Source: Stramonita haemastoma
Taxonomy: Eukaryota; Mollusca; Gastropoda; Neogastropoda; Muricidae
Direction of reading: 5' to 3'
Length of the DNA: 64,000 nt
NCBI GenBank assembly: GCA_030674155.1
Contig: CM060335.1
Span: forward strand, 42,188,422 to 42,252,421
The notes beneath the pieces were generated by a model. That model had not been told where the DNA came from. It ran no database searches and saw only the letters and a list, made by a program, of their open reading frames with translations. The position numbers were made by a program, and so were the translations under genes. Shown in pieces: positions 58,820-64,000 of this stretch (position 1 is its first letter; each line of letters starts with the position of its first letter).

Positions 58820-58915
58820 CCTTTGCTCTTTATGTGAAATTCTTAGGCACTGATTTTGCATGGTATCTGGTAGACTCATTTTAAGTTAATCCCCTCCACT
58901 TTGTCAAAAATATTG
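58820..58915. repeat. second inverted segment
   Basis: GAAATTCTTAGGCACTGATT, GCATGGTATCTGGTAGACTC and AATCCCCTCCACTTTG repeat the inverted segment of 56440 at the end of partial unit 3. Confidence 0.82.
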
Positions 58916-59320
58916 TCAAAACCTGACAAAAAGCAATACAAATAAACTTAAACTTGACCAAGGTCTTTGTTTGAGTTCCATTCGTGAATGACTGTGTTTA
59001 CGAGTGTGAAGTATGTGCATAAGATTTTGAATGCATTATACACCTTTATTTGCGCTTTTCTTTCTGTCTCTTCCCCCCCCTTTTTTTTGTCTCTTAATCA
59101 ATCAAATAGGCACAAAACATGTTTGTCCTCTGCACTGGGTAGTAAATTTTAGGTACTTGGGTGTATGGAAGTCACAAGTTTTATTACTGATGAAATAATT
59201 TCTATCGTTAATTTAGCTGTCTGAAAAAATCAACCCTGTGAGAATGCCAGGGGCTCTTTCAGTAGCATCCCCACTTAATGAAAATGATGTGCTAAAAATC
59301 CCCCCTTCTTTTATCACTCC
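58916..59320. other. unrecognised sequence
   Basis: AT-rich; nothing supported. Confidence 0.4.
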
Positions 59321-59324
59321 TCCG

Positions 59325-59525
59325 GATGAGACTATAAACCAAGGCCCGGTGTCCGAACGCACGCAGAACATCTTGCGCACACATTGAATCCTGTTCCACT
59401 TTTTGTAAAGAGTAGGCCATTGTGTGCCGGTGGGAACAGATGAGATTTACAAAACTGCATACTCACAGGGACTGGATGTAAAAAAACACGAGTGCTTATT
59501 CCATTATCCTCTATTAAAGAATAAC
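59325..59525 (+). mobile_element. SINE-C 3' half
   Basis: CGGATGAGACTATAAACCAA, GAACGCACGCAGAACATCTT, CATTGTGTGCCGGTGGGAAC, CACAGGGACTGGATGTAAAA, then TATTCCATTATCCTC and AAAGAATAA. 5'-truncated. Confidence 0.93.
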
Positions 59526-59768
59526 CCCCCCAAAAAAAACCCACCTGTATTTCTTTTCCCTCATTTCTGTCATCTCCATAGTTTATTTTCTGCCTTCCCA
59601 GTCTTTTCTGCTTTTTTTCAAGCAAATCTTTCAAGTCTTCTCTTGCTTTTATCATTACAGCACTTTGCCTGCGTTGTTTTGTTCTGGCAACCAGGTAGTG
59701 AAATTATAAACACTGGGATAGAAACAGGATGTTGATTCTACAGTATTACTTTCCTGTATGGCATTTGT
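59526..59768. other. unrecognised sequence
   Basis: AT-rich; nothing supported. Confidence 0.4.
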
Positions 59769-60201
59769 TATATGTGACGCTCCACCACATAATGAGACGG
59801 AGTGCACATGAGGTCAATTTTTAGTTATTGACATGTTATTAATGTACAATAAAGTGGCTATCAAATACAAAAAACAGACTGAAAATCGCACAATTCTGTG
59901 CAAAGTTATTACAAGTTGAAATGATAGACTACAGGAAGTGGCAAAATGAGAAACGGACAAGTTTATTTTCGTAACACGTTGTCAGAATGAGGGCTTGGGT
60001 ATTTTCAAAACACATTTAAAAGCAAAAGGGATAAAAAATTATGCCTTGATATTTCATTATAAGGTAGATAAACGGATATAGTTTAATAATTAATCAAAAT
60101 CTCAAAATTGACAACTTGACCCCTACCTGCCTTTAATGGCTCCTAGAGCAAAATTGGGTAATGTGCTAAGCGACTCATTTCGTGGCGGAGCGTCACATAT
60201 A
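59769..60201. mobile_element. MITE with TIRs of about 30 bp
   Basis: Left TATATGTGACGCTCCACCAC then ATAATGAGACG. Right, reversed, TATATGTGACGCTCCGCCAC then GAAATGAGTCG. That is about 31 bp with a few mismatches. The ends sit next to TA, so a TA target duplication (Tc1/mariner type) is possible. The 433-bp interior is AT-rich and non-coding. Confidence 0.82.
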
Positions 60202-60540
60202 TTGCTTTTGTGTATTGAAGGCATTTACGCGTTACATTTTATATATATTTTTTAAAACTTTTTGTGAGATTCAAGCACATTCAAGGCCTTGAAAAAGGGA
60301 CCTGAAAATTCAAGGACTTTCAAGGGACGTGCGATCCTTGTATAAGTTGCTCTGAAAGAAGTTTGGGCCTTAACAATAACAATACTTACCATCTCTCTGA
60401 ACAGAGAAATTCATGTGGATTATAATCCATAAATATAAAAATAAACAAAAAAAATAATCATCTCAGAAAGTTATAAAATTCAATATTACATATTGCATGC
60501 ACACATGCAGCATATCCATGCAAGTAAAATTCTGTAAAAT
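60202..60540. other. AT-rich sequence with CAAGG motifs
   Basis: AAATTCAAGGACTTTCAAGGG and nearby CATTCAAGGCCTTGAAAA (about 60275-60325) look like the sub-terminal motif of a DNA transposon, but no second end was found. Confidence 0.35.
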
Positions 60541-60542
60541 CT

Positions 60543-60810
60543 TAACTTCAGACTTGGTTTTGGAGAAAGAAGATATGAGGATTGCATTTTCTTTTATGCG
60601 ATCTGTATTGGGAGTAAAGTTCTGTTTGTTGTCAATAACGGTGCCTGGTGTATAGTAAGATTGGAGCCAGTGCAGTCATTGGTATAGAGTGACGATAGGA
60701 GAAAGAACTGCCTTGTGGAGAACCAGTAGAAGTGGACTGTTCTGTAGATATTGCCCTATGAAATCAGACAAACTGCGTTTGACTTAAAAAAAGTTCATGA
60801 TCCAAAGAAA
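60543..60810 (-). pseudogene. L2/Rex-like LINE reverse transcriptase relic
   Basis: On the - strand: SQTQFV, a stop, FHRAISTEQSTSTGSPQG; after a frame change SLYTNDCTGSN; then GTVIDNKQNF and TPNTDRIKEN. These match the STGxPQGxxLSPxLFSLYTNDC and LGTVIDNKLNFxxNTDxIxKK blocks known from L2/CR1-group fish and invertebrate LINEs. The FADD segment between them is deleted. Dead copy. Confidence 0.78.
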
Positions 60811-60859
60811 ATGAATCTTCTTGTAATCTTAGAGGCTTTCTTTGCTGAGAAGTTTTCGT

Positions 60860-61376
60860 GAACGTTTCATTATTTTCCACACGCTTATTTGAGCTGACCA
60901 TTGAACGTTTCATTATTTTCCACACGCTTATTTGAGCTGACCATTGAACGTTTCATTAATTTCCACACGCTTATTTGAGCTGACCATTGAACGTTTCATT
61001 ATTTTCCACACTCTTATTTGAGCTGACCATTGAATGTTTCATTAATTTCCACACGCTTATTTGAGCTGACCATTGAATGTTTCATTAATTTCCACACGCT
61101 TATTTGAGCTGACCATTGAACGTTTCATTATTTTCCACACGCTTATTTGAGCTGACCATTGAACGTTTCATTATTTTCCACACGCTTATTTGAGCTGACC
61201 ATTGAATGTTTCATTATTTTCCACACGCTTATTTGAGCTGACCCTTGAACGTTTCATTATTTTCCACACGCTTATTTGAGCTGACCCATGAACGTTTCAT
61301 TATTTTCCACACGCTTATTTGAGCTGACCATTGAATGTTTCATTATTTTCCACACGCTTATTTGAGCTGACCGTTC
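60860..61376. repeat. minisatellite, 43-bp unit, 12 copies
   Basis: Exact 43-bp period from 60861 (60904, 60947, ... 61334). The unit is AACGTTTCATTATTTTCCAC, ACGCTTATTTGAGCTGACCA, TTG. Only a few positions vary: AACG/AATG, TTATTTT/TTAATTT, ACGC/ACTC, GACCAT/GACCCT. Such homogeneity suggests recent expansion or ongoing conversion. Confidence 0.97.
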
Positions 61377-61534
61377 TCTTTGGCTCTGTTGTATTAAGCT
61401 GCATCTGTGTTTACTGCATTCCACTGGTTTTACCATAAGAGTGAGTACAGATCTCGGCATCAGTTTGCTATGCAGTCACTTGGTGAAGAATACCTGATAC
61501 TACTCTCTGCATTTGGTATAATTTGATAGCTGTA

Positions 61535-61765
61535 ATTCTTCTGTTGATGGACACAGATTCTTGCATTGTATTTCAAACTGGGAAGTGCCCCTGTGGCACT
61601 TCTCCCATGACAGTGGAACACTTTTTCCAGACCTGTTCCAACACACCAAAACCTGAGGGCCGATATCTGGGCTACAGACCTGCCAATGACAGACAAGCTC
61701 TTTGGACCCCCGGGGGGCCTTTAGCATGTACCAAAGTATTTGTCAGGGCCTCCTGAGTTGCTGTC
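61535..61765 (+). pseudogene. LINE C-terminal zinc-knuckle fragment
   Basis: The frame reads VFQTGKCPCGTSPMTVEHFF, then QTCSNTPKP, then DRQALWTPGGPLACTKVFVR and a stop. The C-x-C-x(8)-H-x(4)-C pattern followed by LW-G---L--T--F is the known C-terminal zinc-binding end of jockey/CR1-type elements. The 43-bp minisatellite lies just upstream. An AATAAA at about 61778 follows the stop. 5'-truncated. Confidence 0.82.
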
Positions 61766-62685
61766 TTGAGCTTTCAATAAAGAAAACTGAGAAAATTTGT
61801 GTGTTATTGAGGGTTTTTCTTGAAAGAAGGTCATCTCTTTGGGAGGGGTGTGTGGGTGTGTGACAGACGAGAGAGAGAGAGAGAGTCTTTTTCTGTAAAC
61901 TGAAAGTGTGTTCGGTAGTGTGTTCTGCAGAAGTACACACATATGCATGTAGACTTGCAAGAATGCGTCTTTACAAAGATCTGTGAACATTCAATACAAC
62001 TTGAGAGTTTATGTGCATATTGTGTGTGTCTGACTGCCTGCATGCATGCATGTGAGAGTGTGTGTGCTCATGTGTGAGCATGTATGCATACATATAGAGA
62101 AGTGCAAAGGACAAAGTGTCTTGTACAGTGAGAGACAGAAAAAAACAACACACAGGCAAACATCCCCAAATAACTGACAACAAGGAACGCACTTTTAACC
62201 AACATTTTTCACTTGTAATTCACTTCAACAATAAACATGGTTTCATCTGGCAAAAATGGCATTTAAACTGTACAAAATATACCAACATTTGTTCAACTTT
62301 TTTTTCATTACCATAAAGCATGTAGTTCACTTTGAACTTGTAAACATCCATGCTGAAATCCCACCTGTTGTGTGGAGGCGTTTCACACACTTTATAACTT
62401 AACAATTAAATTTCATTGATGTATGACTTTGTTAGCCTGTCACTTAAACAGAAAAAAAAAATGAAGTGACTGCAAACAAATCTTGTTCTTACCAGCAGAT
62501 TATCTTTGGGTTATGTGATGGATAAAACACCAATAGTTCTCATAATCTTTCCTTTATCAGGAAGTAAGAAAAAATGTTTACCTTTCCTACTCTCTCTCTC
62601 TCTCTCACACACACACACAACATCACTTCGTCGTGAAGTGTGAAATCTTTACATTGATGGTATGAGAGAAGAACATGTGAATGAA
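61766..62685. other. unrecognised sequence
   Basis: It contains a short (GA)n (about 61867-61885), TG/CATG-rich sequence (about 62020-62090) and a short TC-then-CA run (about 62591-62620). No gene or repeat family seen. Confidence 0.4.
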
Positions 62686-63035
62686 GGGGGGACGGATAGC
62701 CTAGTGGTCAGAACATTGCGCTGGCAATTTGAAGTCCTGGGTTCGAATCCGGTCGAGGAGATTTTTCTCGTGGAGTTAACATCAGTGCTGACTCCACTCT
62801 CCCCCGAAAGTCCTTCGGATGAGACTTTAAACCGAGGCCCCATGTGCAAACGCACGCAGAACATCTTGCGCACACCTTAAATCCTGTTCCGCTTTTCGTA
62901 AGAGTAGGCCATCGTGTGCTGGTGGGAACAGATGACATTTACAAAAATGCATACACACGGGGACTGGATGTAAAAAAGCACAAGAGCGCTTATTCCATTA
63001 TCATCAATATAAAAGAATAAATAAAATAAATAACT
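62686..63035 (+). mobile_element. SINE-C, full-length reference copy
   Basis: Head GGGGGACGGATAGCCTAGTG with a tRNA A-box (TAGCCTAGTGG), B-box GGTTCGAATCC at 62740-62750, body (ATCAGTGCTGACTCCACTCT; GAGACTTTAAACCGAGGCCC; CTTGCGCACACCTTAAATCC) and tail TCAATATAAAAGAATAAATA. Pol III internal promoter elements are intact. It lies between the LINE relic and the 3' end of the SR-like gene, and could form part of that gene's 3'UTR in antisense. Confidence 0.95.
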
Positions 63036-63258
63036 AACAATGAAAATAAAATCTTGTCTAAATTGAATGATTTTCAAAGCTTGTATGAGTTTGTTATTTT
63101 GTTCAGATCTGTTTTGATAAAAAAAAAAGGGACACTTTTTCTTTTTTTTAACAGAAACTCTTTGAGAAAATAATATCACATCGTCAACCTGAAAACTCAC
63201 TTCCAAAGGAACAAGCTGTACAGGCAGAAACACAATGTTTCGACACAAACCGTTCCGA
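63036..63258 (-). other. putative 3'UTR of the RS-domain gene
   Basis: Downstream (on the - strand) of the TGA at 63259-63261. No obvious AATAAA in this stretch; the poly(A) site is not located. Confidence 0.35.
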
Positions 63259-63810
63259 TCATAACACTCCATTCTCCTCAACTCCCCCGTTTGTGACCTC
63301 CATCTCGCCATCATCCGAATCTTTCCCATCTTTTCCCTTCACTTTACTGTCTCTCTTTCCTAGCTCCACCTCTTCCTCCTCACTACCATCGCCTAGATGA
63401 GAAAACGACACTGGGCCATAACCCGGGGAACTGGCACTTTTCTTCTTCTTCATCGACTTTTTGGATTTCTTGTGCTTGGATTTCTTAGCTTTCTTTTTAG
63501 TCCCTCGGCTTTCTTCGGAGCACGACCTGGATCGGCTTCGCTTTCTGCTGAAGGGGGCACAGTCTCTTTCCCTAGACCATCCCTAGAAGCCGACCTAGAT
63601 CTTGACCTCGGCCGGAGAGAATTTTTCCTCCTGGACTCGTGATTTCCGTTGTAGGCTGTTTCTCTAGATCTGGAGCAGGCTCGCTCTCTGTGTGGGGAGT
63701 GCCGTGGAGAAACGTTCCGCTTCCTGTCTGCTTCTGGCGACGACCTCTCCGTGGATTTTCTTCTGGAGCGTGACCTTGAGATCGGTGACCTGGATCTGTT
63801 CCTGGATGAC
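63259..63810 (-). CDS. terminal exon of an RS-domain (splicing factor-like) protein, frame-broken
   Basis: The acceptor on the - strand (CCGACCTTTGCTGTGCAG) precedes the exon at 63810. The first frame encodes SSRNRSRSPISRSRSRRKS, then TERSSPEADRKRN, then RPRSRSRSASRD. From about 63553 the RS/Lys-rich coding continues in a different frame: SRKRSRSRSCSEESRG, then KKSKHKKSKKSMKKKKSAS, then an acidic tail (GSEEEEVELGKRDS...EENGVL) and TGA. RS domains mediate protein-RNA and protein-protein contacts in nuclear pre-mRNA splicing. The specific gene cannot be named because the RNA-binding part lies outside the window. The switch is at a C5 run (- strand) or over a tiny intron; see findings. Confidence 0.8.
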
Positions 63811-64000
63811 CTGCACAGCAAAGGTCGGAGAATGATGACGAGCGAGCGCTGATGACTGTTTAGTCACACAGATTGAGTCTACTGACACACGACACAGTGT
63901 CCTTTCAAAAAAACCCTGTAAGCCTGAAGGTGGTATTCAAGTACACTACACATTGGTTGTGCCACTAAACTAGCATTCTGATTACTCTCTTTTTTGCCTC
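63811..64000 (-). other. upstream intron of the RS-domain gene (partial)
   Basis: Ends (on the - strand) in a pyrimidine-containing stretch and CAG at 63811-63813. No coding sequence recognised; continues beyond the window. Confidence 0.5.

Noticed and set aside
60860..61376. CRISPR-like array
   Set aside because: There are no unique spacers; the whole 43-bp unit repeats head to tail in a eukaryotic context.
63664..63888. 74-codon - strand ORF (VQVIQEQIQVTDLKVTLQ-type, coiled-coil-like)
   Set aside because: It overlaps the RS exon in another frame and crosses its splice acceptor. The RS frame has the clear compositional signature, so this is a shadow.

Overview
This is nuclear DNA of an animal, most likely a mollusc and possibly a gastropod. 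The grounds are an intron-split metazoan gene, very dense (CA)n/(TC)n/(GATA)n microsatellites, several tRNA-derived SINE families and RTE-like LINEs. The mollusc call is inference; no species marker is present. Nothing looks prokaryotic.

The main gene lies on the + strand in the first 23 kb. It encodes the sigma-1 small subunit of the AP-1 clathrin adaptor (AP1S, closest to AP1S2). It has an ATG-only first exon (803-805), three core exons (2046-2224, 3278-3386, 6547-6684) and three candidate phase-0 terminal exons, each with its own stop (8735-8779, 13758-13802, 22918-22998). These predict proteins of 157, 157 and 169 residues that differ only at the extreme C-terminus. The introns hold two SINEs with clear target-site duplications, two DNA transposons that both begin CAGGGTTCGC, LINE fragments, a 108-bp tandem array and long simple repeats.

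From 23 to 33 kb the window is intergenic-looking: SINEs, minisatellites and LINE relics. At 30.2-31.65 kb a truncated LINE ends in a (GATA)n tail. That tail appears to have been split by an LTR element, of which one LTR and a tRNA-Leu-complementary primer binding site remain. An uninterrupted 1021-codon endonuclease/reverse transcriptase LINE (33523-36588, - strand) follows and is the only complete autonomous element in the window.

From 37 to 48 kb there are microsatellites and old relics. From 49.1 to 58.9 kb there is a large diverged segmental duplication (two units of about 4 kb plus a shorter third, with an inner 1.25-kb duplication and inverted pieces). Its segment edges repeatedly coincide with fragments of one SINE family (called SINE-C here). 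From 59 to 62.7 kb lie a MITE with TIRs of about 30 bp, two LINE relics and a 12-copy, 43-bp minisatellite.

At the right edge the terminal exon of a second gene lies on the - strand (63259-63810). It encodes an arginine/serine-rich, splicing-factor-like C-terminus, interrupted by a frame break at a G5 tract or by a tiny intron.

The real coding content I can support is therefore two host genes, one of them partial, and one LINE. The family names SINE-A to SINE-D, repeat E and LINE-A to LINE-C are local labels based on copies seen inside this window.
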